NCBI GenBank assembly: GCA_029820915.1
Contig: JALGUI010000045.1
Location: 1 to 12,475, forward strand
Reading direction: 5' to 3'
DNA: 12,475 nt
DNA from: Candidatus Zipacnadia bacterium
GTDB lineage: Bacteria; Armatimonadota; Zipacnadia; Zipacnadales; UBA5352
How positions within the stretch are numbered: position 1 is the stretch's first letter; each line of letters starts with the position of its first letter. The notes beneath the pieces are model-generated. The model was not told the DNA's origin and did not search any database. It was given only the letters and a program-made list of their open reading frames with translations. Position numbers and translations under genes: made by a program. This document shows, one piece after another, positions 1 through 6,847 of the stretch.

Positions 1-309
1 CTTGTCCATGGTCAGGGCGCTGGCCAGCACGCCGGAGCCGGTGTACGGGAGGCCGGCGACCTCGAGCACGCCCTGGATGGCGCCGTTCTCGCCCGCGCCG
101 CCGTGGAGCACGTTCATGACGACCTGCGCCCCCGCCTCGTGAAGCTGTGTCACGAGATCCGGCCGGGGGTCGATGTCCACGGCGTCGAAGCCCTGCCGGC
201 GCAGCGCGGCGAGCACGCCCGCGCCCGAGCGCAGCGACACCTCACGCTCGCCCGATCGTCCGCCCAGCAGCACGGCAATGCGTCTGGCCTTCAGCAGCTC
301 CAGCGACAT
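1..309 (-). CDS. ddl: D-alanine-D-alanine ligase, N-terminal part (cut by window edge)
   Basis: Ddl joins two D-alanines using ATP to make the dipeptide that ends the peptidoglycan stem peptide; it acts in the cytoplasm. The 103 visible codons cover the N-terminal ATP-grasp lobe. Residues 11-25 read IAVLLGGRSGEREVS, the family's glycine-rich first strand. Glu23 sits where the catalytic Glu15 of E. coli DdlB lies. Near the window edge NVLHGGAGENGAIQG and LPYTGSGVLAS match the usual HGxxGEDGxxQG and PYTGSG motifs, with Asn replacing the common Asp. The ATG at 309 has a GGGGAG Shine-Dalgarno 5 nt upstream and lies 2 bp after the stop of the preceding repeat-protein gene, so the two are probably cotranscribed. 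The C-terminal catalytic part lies outside the window. Family assignment is secure; completeness cannot be judged. Confidence 0.93.
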   Translation of the reverse strand, partial: MSLELLKARRIAVLLGGRSGEREVSLRSGAGVLAALRRQGFDAVDIDPRPDLVTQLHEAGAQVVMNVLHGGAGENGAIQGVLEVAGLPYTGSGVLASALTMDK

Positions 310-957
310 CGCTACTCCCCTGGCTCGTTCTCTGGTGCGTTGGTGTCGGCGTCCTCCGGGGCGGTGTAGGTCTCGAGCCGGCCGTCCTCGTCGATGCGAG
401 CGCTGATGGCGATGTCCGCGTCGGCGCGCAGCACGCCCGCCACCAGGGCCAGCGGCTGCGGGGTATCTTGGCCGAGCAGGTCCTGCACGCCGTAGAAGCC
501 GAGCATGTCGCCGACGCCGAGCGTGCCGTCGCCCGCCTGATCGATAGTGGCGCGCAGGTAGTACGTGCCCGGCTCGGGCGCGGCCACGAATCGCCCGGAG
601 GCGTTGGCGGCTACTGAGAGGGCCTCCTGCGTGAGCGCCTCGTCGGTGCAGAAGGTGACCTGGATGGTGGCGTCGCCCTCCACCTGCGCGCCGGTCACCT
701 GTCCGACCACGATCGGTGGCACGCCGGCGGGCGGCTGCTCGACGGCTGCGAGCGCAAGTTCGCTCAGCCCCAACTCGCCGTCCGGCGTCACCTCAAGCGG
801 CTCTTCGCTGCCCCACCCGCGGGTCGCCACCAGGTCGCCCGCGCCCAGGATGCCGTCGCCGGTGAGATCGGACACCGCGCACAGGCGGTACTGCCCGGGC
901 TTCGCGGCGACGCGGAAGGAGCCGTCATCGGCCACAAGGGCCGCTACAGCGTGACCG

Positions 958-1527
958 TCATCCGCGGCGGGAACGAGGACGATGACCACCGGGCCCTGTG
1001 CGCCGGTGACCGTCCCGGCCACGGACCACCGGGCCCTGTGCGCCGGTGACCGTCCCGGCCACGAAGCCGTCGGTGTCGGCGAGCGCGGCGGGGATGGGCA
1101 CGAGTCGGCCATCCTCGCCCCTGGTCATCAGGATGCGGATGACCGCGGCGTTGAGGGCGTCGGCGCGCACCGTCAGGGGCTGCGGCCGCGTCTGGCTCGA
1201 CAGATCGTTGACGCCATGGAAGCCGAAGCCATCGCCCGCGTCCACGCGATCGTTGCCGTTGACATCAACCACGGCCATGATGTAGTAGTCGCCGGGCCGC
1301 AGGGCCATGATGGCCGTGCCGTCGGGGCCGCCGGCCGGGAAGACGTCCACGAGTTCGCGAAACTCCTGGTCGGCGAAGACGCGGAACGCGGTGTTGCTCA
1401 GGTCCTGGTCGGGCCACTCGGCGCGCGCCACGACGACCTGGCCCTGCACCACCGGGGTCTCCGCGTCCTGGCACAGCCCGGCGGCCGCGGCCACGAGCAG
1501 CAGGAGTGCAACGGTCAGGCGCTTCAT
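958..1527 (-). CDS. Truncated product of the frameshifted repeat-protein gene (5' fragment)
   Basis: This is what would be translated if the sequence is correct: 189 codons from ATG 1527 to a TGA at 958-960. It contains the signal peptide, the whole first repeat with its loop DVNGNDRVDAGD, and the beginning of repeat 2 up to VAGTVTGAQGPVV. It then runs into about 26 out-of-frame, Arg/Gly-rich residues that have no counterpart in the repeats. The 3' half (frame open from 1112 to 312) carries repeats 2 and 3 but has no convincing start of its own, because the Met at 1112 lies in sequence that is out of frame for the gene. One exported repeat could still fold by itself. Confidence 0.5.
   Translation of the reverse strand: MKRLTVALLLLVAAAAGLCQDAETPVVQGQVVVARAEWPDQDLSNTAFRVFADQEFRELVDVFPAGGPDGTAIMALRPGDYYIMAVVDVNGNDRVDAGDGFGFHGVNDLSSQTRPQPLTVRADALNAAVIRILMTRGEDGRLVPIPAALADTDGFVAGTVTGAQGPVVRGRDGHRRTGPGGHRPRSRRG
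984..1063. repeat. Perfect 40-bp tandem duplication
   Basis: Positions 984-1023 and 1024-1063 are identical 40-mers placed head to tail; the bases just outside differ, so the unit is exactly 40 bp. Forty is not divisible by three, so the second copy shifts the reading frame of the repeat-protein gene. In the gene's frame one copy encodes the VAGTVTGAQGPVV stretch that opens repeat 2; the second copy is read as Arg/Gly-rich nonsense. Slippage or short-repeat recombination could create or remove a copy. Confidence 0.97.
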
Positions 1528-3056
1528 TGCTCTTCCTCCCCGAACCACACCTCGCGCCCGTCGGCGGCGATGTAGCCGAGCACGTCTATCTCGACGGTGC
1601 CGATGGTGCGCCCGGTCGCGAGGCCGGCACGCGCGTACGACGCCTCGTCGAGCGCGCTGGCGTAGATCGTCATGTGCCCCGCGTCGGCGGTCATCTCACC
1701 CCACGCCGGGTCCATCTCGACCCACCGGCCGACGTAGACCTCCGTCCAGGCGTGATAGCCGAACTTGCCGCCCACGTAGGCCAGGCCGGTGACCAGGCGC
1801 GTGGGCAGGCCGACCGCGCGGCCCAGCGCCGCCAGCAGGATGGCGTGCTCGGTGCAGTCACCGCGCATCGCCTCCAGCGCCTCGAGCGCCGTGATGGGCC
1901 GCGGCTCGCTGCTGACCTTGTGCATGTTCCGATAGACCCACGAGCAGAGGAGCTGCGCCGCGCCCCAGGCGTCGGTCTCGTCGCCGACGATGTCTTGTGC
2001 CGTCTCGACGATGCGCGCATCGTCGGACTGCACGTGCTTGGTGGGGCGCAGGTAGGGCTCAAGCGACTCGCCGGTGATGGGCAGCGGCAGGCCGTCGGTC
2101 GGCGGCATCTCGCGCGCGATGGTGACGACGGCGTCGTCGCCATCGGGAGCGACGGTCTGCCGCCCGTTGCCGGGTATCAGCTCGGCCGCCTCGCCCACGT
2201 TGCGGCGCACGCGCAGCTCGACCTGGCGCAGCGTGCGCACCAGCGGCAGGTGGTTGTCCACGGCGATCTGGCTCTGGATCTCGAAGGGCGCCAGGCTGGC
2301 CGGCGCCTCCTGCTCGGTGACGCGCTCGAGGGTGAGGTCCATCAGCCCCGGCACGGTCTGGCGCAGCAGCACGCCACGGTCGTCCACCCAACTGAGCACG
2401 TCCACGCCCAGGGCCTCGCTGCGGGCCTTGATGACCAGCACGTCCACGCCATCGAGGGTATCGCGGCGCTCCACGGTCACGGAGTGCCTGTCGATCACCT
2501 CGACCTCGGGATCGTAGACGACGAAGTCGAAGACGTCGCCGACGGCCAGCTCGCCGCGCAGCAGGCGGATGGGGATGACCAGGTCGGAGGTGAGCTCATG
2601 GGGCACCTCGATCCGCCGCACCTGCGCCGGCGGGGCGCCGGGCTCGGGGGAGCTGGTGCGCACGATCAGGACGTCGCCCTCCAGGCGCGCGGAGAGGTGC
2701 GATGCGCGGCCCAGCTCGTTCTTGGCCAGCTCGATGCTCGCCGGGCGCAGGCGCTCGTCGTGGATCGTGACCTGCGACTTGCTCGCCTCGAGGCTCTGGC
2801 CCCCGAGGCTGATCATGATCTTGAGGTCCTCGGTCACGCGCAGGCGCGGCCCGTCGGGGGTGTCGATCAGGTCGGTCTGGATGCAGGCGTAGCCGTTCGA
2901 CTGCCCCAGGACCTGGACGCGATACCACTCGGTGCCGATCAACTGCTCGAGCTCCTCGGCGGGGGGCGGCGGGTCCACGGTCAGGGCGGCCCGCGCCAGC
3001 GCGAAGGCCGCTACGCCCAGGGCCAGCGGGATGAGGGCCTTGGCGAACGCGCGCAT
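1524..3056 (-). CDS. Exported transglutaminase-like domain protein
   Basis: A 510-residue protein. Residues 1-25 (MRAFAK followed by a hydrophobic, Ala/Leu-rich stretch) form a signal peptide or anchor, so most of it is outside the cytoplasmic membrane. Residues about 30-340 are a beta-rich region I do not recognise. Residues about 345-470 are a transglutaminase-like core (papain-like fold) with a complete triad: Cys401 in RGDCTEHAILLAALGRAVG, His435 in FGYHAWTEVYVG and Asp449 in WVEMDPAWG. Bacterial members are proteases, amidases or cross-linking enzymes and the substrate cannot be read from sequence. The ATG at 3056 has a GAGGAG Shine-Dalgarno lying within the last codons of the upstream gene, 4 bp away. 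Its TGA overlaps the next gene's ATG as ATGA, so translation of the two is probably coupled, and the downstream repeat protein is a candidate partner or substrate. Fold and triad are secure; function is unknown. Confidence 0.9.
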   Translation of the reverse strand: MRAFAKALIPLALGVAAFALARAALTVDPPPPAEELEQLIGTEWYRVQVLGQSNGYACIQTDLIDTPDGPRLRVTEDLKIMISLGGQSLEASKSQVTIHDERLRPASIELAKNELGRASHLSARLEGDVLIVRTSSPEPGAPPAQVRRIEVPHELTSDLVIPIRLLRGELAVGDVFDFVVYDPEVEVIDRHSVTVERRDTLDGVDVLVIKARSEALGVDVLSWVDDRGVLLRQTVPGLMDLTLERVTEQEAPASLAPFEIQSQIAVDNHLPLVRTLRQVELRVRRNVGEAAELIPGNGRQTVAPDGDDAVVTIAREMPPTDGLPLPITGESLEPYLRPTKHVQSDDARIVETAQDIVGDETDAWGAAQLLCSWVYRNMHKVSSEPRPITALEALEAMRGDCTEHAILLAALGRAVGLPTRLVTGLAYVGGKFGYHAWTEVYVGRWVEMDPAWGEMTADAGHMTIYASALDEASYARAGLATGRTIGTVEIDVLGYIAADGREVWFGEEEQ

Positions 3057-3060
3057 GTCA

Positions 3061-4602
3061 TCACTCCTCGCCCGCTTCCGCTTCCGGGTTGTGCGCGGCG
3101 TCGGCCTCGAGGATCGAGGCGCCGTTGAGGGCCTCGTCGATCAGGTCCTCTACGTCCATCCCACCGGCGTTGTCGGGCGCGCTGTCCTCCGTGGCCTCGT
3201 CGAACTTGCGCCGCATGACGCGCTCGAAGGCCGCCACTATCTCGGGATCGTAGGCGGTGCCGGCCCCGAGCAGGATGCTGCGCACGGCCTCTTGGGGGCT
3301 GATCGGCAGCGGCGACTCGGTGGGGTTGATGGCCCGCTCGTAGGAGTCCACGACGGCGACCAACCTGGCCTGGTAGGGGATGTCCTGGCCCTCGAGCCCC
3401 TCCGGGAAGCCGCTGCCGTCCCAGCGCTCGTGGTGGTGCACAATGATCGCCATGAAGTCCTGTGCGAAGGTGACCGGCCGCAGGATCGAGCTGCCGATGA
3501 GCGGGTGCATGCGGTAGAAGATGTGGGCGGCGTCGTTGGTGTCGCGCGCGTCGAGCGTGCGCTCCTCGATGCCGATCTTGCCGATGTCGTGGAGGATGCA
3601 GCCGAAGCGGAGGATCTCGCGCTCGTGTTCACCCATGCCCAGCTCGCACGCGAGTTCATCGGCCAGCTCGGTCACGCGCTCGGAGTGGCTGTAGGTCGCC
3701 GAGTCGCGGGCCTCGATGGCAATGGTGAGCGCCCGCACGGTCTCGAAGTAGGCGCGTCGGCTCTCCTCGTACAGCTCCGCGTTCTCGATGGCGACGGCCG
3801 CGGAGTTGGCGAAGGCGCTGAGCAGCGCTACTTCGTCGCCGCTGAAGCGGCGCTTGCGATGCGCGTAGATACGCATGACGCCCAGGATGTCGTCGCGGGA
3901 GCGCAGCGGCAGGCTCAGCACCGAGGTCAGGCCCTCGTCGCGCGCCGCCTCCGGGTACTGGAACAGCGAGTCGGTCTGCGCGTCGAGGATCGCGACGGTC
4001 TCGCCCGACAGCACCCGCCGGTCGAGTGCGCTCTCCTCGACGGTGACGGGGCCCTTGCCCCAGTAGTTCTCGCTCAACCCCGACGAGGCCGCGCGCTCAA
4101 GCTCGCCCCGATCGGCATTGAGCAGGCGGATGCTGCAGGCGCGCCCGTCCATGGCGGAGACGGCCTGCTGCGCGATGGCGTCCAGCACCTCGCGCAGGCG
4201 CAGCGACGACGACACCGTGCGCGACACCTCGTAGAGCGTGCGCATCTCGCCGGCCCGTCGCTGGATGGCGTAGGACACGCGCGACGCGAAGATGCCCAGC
4301 ACGTAGAAGATCGCTGTGCGCACCCCGATGTCCCACCAGGCCTGGGGCACCCGTACCGTCTCCGTGCCATGTGACACCAGGCCGGCCGGCATCCACGGTC
4401 CGCACAGAAGGGCCGCGACGATTGCCGCGATGATTGCGCCGAGGTCGCCCAGGGCGAACCCGGCGTAGATGATCGGCAGGTAGAAGAGGTGAACGGCGAT
4501 GCTGTCGGTGCCGCCCACCATCACCAGTGCCGCGATCAGCCCCATCGTGATGGCGATGGCAAGTGCCTGCACCGTAGTCCTCTGCGGGCTTCTTGACTTC
4601 AC
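3061..4602 (-). CDS. Membrane-anchored GAF/HD-GYP cyclic-di-GMP phosphodiesterase
   Basis: A 513-residue sensor enzyme expected to hydrolyse cyclic di-GMP. Residues about 11-110 hold three to four membrane segments (11-30, 37-68, 92-110) typical of a small sensory module. A short coiled linker (about 112-140) leads into a GAF domain (about 135-275, ending SAFANSAAVAIENAELYEE). The HD-GYP domain (about 285-470) carries the metal-site residues: His306 (HSERV), HDIGK 338-342, His366 (HP), the HHHE at 389-392 and Asp419. The signature motif reads DGSGFP (395-400), so GYP is GFP. An acidic tail of about 45 residues follows. The start is GTG at 4602; a GGGGG run upstream is only a modest ribosome site, but later Met codons would remove the first membrane segment. 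It follows metG by 31 bp and precedes the transglutaminase-like gene by 4 bp, so it may set c-di-GMP levels for this envelope group. Activity is inferred from the motifs. Confidence 0.92.
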   Translation of the reverse strand: MKSRSPQRTTVQALAIAITMGLIAALVMVGGTDSIAVHLFYLPIIYAGFALGDLGAIIAAIVAALLCGPWMPAGLVSHGTETVRVPQAWWDIGVRTAIFYVLGIFASRVSYAIQRRAGEMRTLYEVSRTVSSSLRLREVLDAIAQQAVSAMDGRACSIRLLNADRGELERAASSGLSENYWGKGPVTVEESALDRRVLSGETVAILDAQTDSLFQYPEAARDEGLTSVLSLPLRSRDDILGVMRIYAHRKRRFSGDEVALLSAFANSAAVAIENAELYEESRRAYFETVRALTIAIEARDSATYSHSERVTELADELACELGMGEHEREILRFGCILHDIGKIGIEERTLDARDTNDAAHIFYRMHPLIGSSILRPVTFAQDFMAIIVHHHERWDGSGFPEGLEGQDIPYQARLVAVVDSYERAINPTESPLPISPQEAVRSILLGAGTAYDPEIVAAFERVMRRKFDEATEDSAPDNAGGMDVEDLIDEALNGASILEADAAHNPEAEAGEE

Positions 4603-4633
4603 CAGATGCCCCCGGTCGTCAACGCTCCGCGCA

Positions 4634-6586
4634 TCAGCGCACCTTCTCGCCCGGCTCGACGTCCCGGTCCGGCACGATCAGTGCCAGTGGCGTGTCCTCG
4701 CCCGCCGCCAGGATCATGCCCTGGGACTCGACGCCGCGAATGGTCGCCGGCTCCAGGTTGGCGACGAGCACAACGCTCGCGCCGATGAGCTCGCGTGGCG
4801 AGAACGCCTCCGCCAGCCCCGCCACGACCTGGCGCGGCTCATCCTCCCCGCAGTCCACGACGAGCTTGAGCAGCTTGTCGGTACCCGCCACGGGGTCGGC
4901 GTCGAGGACCTTGGCGATCCGCAGGTCCAACCTCCCGAACTCGTCGAAGCCGATCATATCCTCGTCCTCTTCTTCGGTCTGCTGCTGTGCGGCAATGTGC
5001 TGCCGAGCGCGCTCGAGGTCGATGCGCGGGAAGATCGGCCTGCCCCGGCGCACCTTGGCACCGGCCGGGAGCTTGCCGGGCCGGCAGTCGGCCCAACTCA
5101 TCTGCACGGCCAGGTCCTCGATGCCGAGCTGCCGCCAGATCTCCTCGGCCACCGTGGGCATGACGGGCGCGATCATCAGCGCCGCGACGCGCACCGTGTC
5201 CACCGCGTCGTAGAGCACGGCGACCAGCTCGACCTTCTTCCCCTGCTTGTACAGGTCCCACGGGGCGCGATTGTCCACGAACTTGTTGGCGGCCGCCAGC
5301 AGCTCCCACACGCCCTCGAGCACGCCGCGCAGGTCGAGAGTGGCGTAGCCCTCCTCGGCCCGCGCCACCGCCCGCTCGACCTGCTCCGCCAGCTCGCCTG
5401 CACCCGGGCCCGGCTGGTCGATGGTGCCGTCAAGGTAGCGCTCGACCAGCGGGAGGGTGCGGTTGAGCAGATTCCCGAGGTCGTTGGCGAGGTCGGCGTT
5501 GAAGCGCGACAGCAGGCCTTCGGACGAGAACGAGCCGTCGAGCCCGAAGGTCACCTCGCGGAACATGTAGTAGCGCACGGCGTCCACGGCGACGTCGGTG
5601 GTGCAGCCGGACTCCTCGACCAGCAGCTCGGCCTCCGCCCGCGGGTCCACGACGTCGCCGCGCGACTTGCTGATCTTGTCGCCCCCGGCGCTGACCCACC
5701 AGCCGTGCGCGAAGACCAGCTCGGGCAGCTCGACGCCCAACGCCATGAGCATGGCGAGCCACAGACTGCCGTGAAAGCGGGTGAGGATGTCCTTGCCCAT
5801 GAGCTGCAGGTCCGGCGGCCACATGCGCGCGAACCTGTCGTCGTCGATGGTATAGCCCGCGACCGTGAGGTAGTTGATGAGCGCGTCGAACCAGACGTAG
5901 ACCACATGCTCCTCGTCGCCCGGGACCGGGACACCCCAGCCCTGATTGGCGCGGCTCACGCAGGTGTCGCGCAGTCCCTGCCGGATGAAGGACAGCACCT
6001 CATTGCGCCGGCTGTCGGGCTTGATGCGGTCCGGGTTGGCCTCGATCTCCCGCAGCAGGGCGCTGCTGTAGCCCGACGCGCGGAAGAAGTAGGCCTCCTC
6101 GGTCATCTGCTCGACCTTGCGGCCGCAGTCCGGACACAGGCCGCCTTCGAGCAGGTCGTCCTCCGGAAGATAGGTCTCGCAAGGCACGCAGTACCAGCCC
6201 TCATAGCGGTCCTTGTAGATATCGCCGCCGGCGACGAGCTGTGCGAAGACCTGGCCGACCACCTGTCGGTGCTCATCCTCGCTGGTGCGGATGAAGCGGT
6301 CGTAGGAGATCTTCATCCGGTCCCAGGCCTCAATGTACGAGGTCATGACACGGTCGGCGAAGGTCTGGGGGTCGAGGCCCGCCGCCTGCGCGGCGCGCAC
6401 GACCTTCTGCGCGTGCTCGTCGGCGCCGGTGGCGAACAGCACCTCGCGCCCGCGCATGCGCTGATAGCGGGCCACCGCATCGGCCGCGCTCGTCGTGTAG
6501 GTGTGGCCGATGTGCGGCCTGTCGTTCACGTAGTAGATCGGCGTGGTGACGTAGAAGACCTTGTCTCGTTCGCTACCGCTCGCCAT
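4634..6586 (-). CDS. metG: Methionyl-tRNA synthetase with C-terminal tRNA-binding domain
   Basis: Charges tRNA-Met with methionine in the cytoplasm. The protein has 650 residues. The class I catalytic domain has HIGH at 25-28 and KISKS at 304-308. A zinc knuckle with two CxxC pairs lies between (Cys133, Cys136, Cys151, Cys154). The anticodon-binding helical domain spans about 335-530, including DLANDLGNLLNRT. Residues about 541-650 form an EMAP/Trbp111-type OB-fold domain (RLDLRIAKV, VVAGLAE, MILAAGE), as in the long dimeric MetRS form. The start chosen is ATG 6586, with MASGSERDKVFYVTTPIYYVN and GGGGAG upstream; the open frame continues to 6826 but that part only shadows the FmdB gene. Between VVDP and DAVRYY the linker is about 19 residues rather than the usual 9 or so. 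It follows fmdB by 26 bp in the same operon. Confidence 0.97.
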   Translation of the reverse strand: MASGSERDKVFYVTTPIYYVNDRPHIGHTYTTSAADAVARYQRMRGREVLFATGADEHAQKVVRAAQAAGLDPQTFADRVMTSYIEAWDRMKISYDRFIRTSEDEHRQVVGQVFAQLVAGGDIYKDRYEGWYCVPCETYLPEDDLLEGGLCPDCGRKVEQMTEEAYFFRASGYSSALLREIEANPDRIKPDSRRNEVLSFIRQGLRDTCVSRANQGWGVPVPGDEEHVVYVWFDALINYLTVAGYTIDDDRFARMWPPDLQLMGKDILTRFHGSLWLAMLMALGVELPELVFAHGWWVSAGGDKISKSRGDVVDPRAEAELLVEESGCTTDVAVDAVRYYMFREVTFGLDGSFSSEGLLSRFNADLANDLGNLLNRTLPLVERYLDGTIDQPGPGAGELAEQVERAVARAEEGYATLDLRGVLEGVWELLAAANKFVDNRAPWDLYKQGKKVELVAVLYDAVDTVRVAALMIAPVMPTVAEEIWRQLGIEDLAVQMSWADCRPGKLPAGAKVRRGRPIFPRIDLERARQHIAAQQQTEEEDEDMIGFDEFGRLDLRIAKVLDADPVAGTDKLLKLVVDCGEDEPRQVVAGLAEAFSPRELIGASVVLVANLEPATIRGVESQGMILAAGEDTPLALIVPDRDVEPGEKVR

Positions 6587-6612
6587 GACTCGCTCCCCGA
6601 TGTCACGGACCG

Positions 6613-6846
6613 CTACCGCCTGCATCCCACGCAGCTCGTGGCCGTGCAGCCCGTGCAGGCCGAGCCTACGCTTCGTGTCTCGCCGCCGTCGCCGGCCGCG
6701 CGGCGTCCGAAGAACGCCGACATGACGCGTTGGGTGTCCCTGGAGCCGCAGCTCTCGCAGGCCGGGCTCTTCTTCGCCTTCGATCGGCTCACGAGGAGGT
6801 CGAACTGCTCTCCGCACGAGCCGCACTCGTACTCGTAGAGGGGCAT
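6613..6846 (-). CDS. FmdB-type small zinc-ribbon protein
   Basis: A 77-residue protein opening MPLYEYECGSCGEQFDLLVS, the standard FmdB (putative regulatory protein) start. Two CxxC knuckles (Cys8/Cys11 and Cys30/Cys33) would bind one zinc. A second Cys cluster at the C-terminus (CTGC and CVGC, Cys64, 67, 72, 75) follows a Gly-rich linker; Cys-rich tails occur in some family members. The molecular role of the family is not established. ATG 6846 lies one base after the stop of the ricT-like gene (TGAGATG), with GGAGG about 11 nt upstream inside that gene. The MPLYEYEC start is decisive: the open frame runs on upstream to 7344 but only shadows the neighbour. Confidence 0.9.
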   Translation of the reverse strand: MPLYEYECGSCGEQFDLLVSRSKAKKSPACESCGSRDTQRVMSAFFGRRAAGDGGETRSVGSACTGCTATSCVGCRR

Positions 6847-6847
6847 C

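Larger units (their letters stand above)
312..1527 (-). pseudogene. Exported three-repeat protein with EF-hand-like loops, frameshifted by a 40-bp duplication
   Basis: Two overlapping reading frames are halves of one gene. The 5' half starts at ATG 1527 (GGAGG Shine-Dalgarno upstream; ATGA overlap with the preceding gene). Its N-terminus MKRLTVALLLLVAAAAGLC is a signal peptide; the Cys lacks a canonical lipobox. Dropping one copy of the tandem repeat at 984-1063 gives a continuous 391-residue protein that ends at 312. It holds three repeats of about 110-120 residues. Each has a G-x-Y segment followed by a 12-residue acidic loop: DVNGNDRVDAGD (88-99), DLTGDGILGAGD (207-218) and DQAGDGTLGVGD (316-327), resembling dockerin or EF-hand calcium loops. 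Repeats 1 and 3 then share GF(H/Y)GV(N/Q)DL and PQPL. The fold is probably an extracytoplasmic beta-sandwich, and calcium binding is inferred. I do not recognise a named family. It sits between a transglutaminase-like gene and ddl, so a role at the cell surface is likely. As sequenced, the product would be truncated. Confidence 0.85.

Noticed and set aside
984..1063. Programmed ribosomal frameshifting as explanation for the split gene
   Set aside because: The frame change is fully explained by the 40-bp duplication, and the second copy would add about 13 out-of-place residues; no need for a recoding signal.
1506..3128. Long plus-strand open frame opposite the transglutaminase-like gene
   Set aside because: It is antisense to a gene with clear motifs, is Arg/His/Asp/Val-rich without recognisable domains, and long antisense frames are common at this GC content.
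4603..4633. Search for a terminator between metG and the HD-GYP gene
   Set aside because: The 31-bp gap has no stem-loop with a T-run, so read-through into the downstream genes is more likely.
6587..6826. N-terminal extension of metG by 80 codons
   Set aside because: The extension is Arg-rich, overlaps fmdB entirely and has no MetRS counterpart; ATG 6586 gives the normal N-terminus with a ribosome site.
4499..6838. 779-codon plus-strand open frame opposite metG
   Set aside because: Complete metG motifs on the minus strand account for the region; the plus-strand translation has no domain-like pattern.
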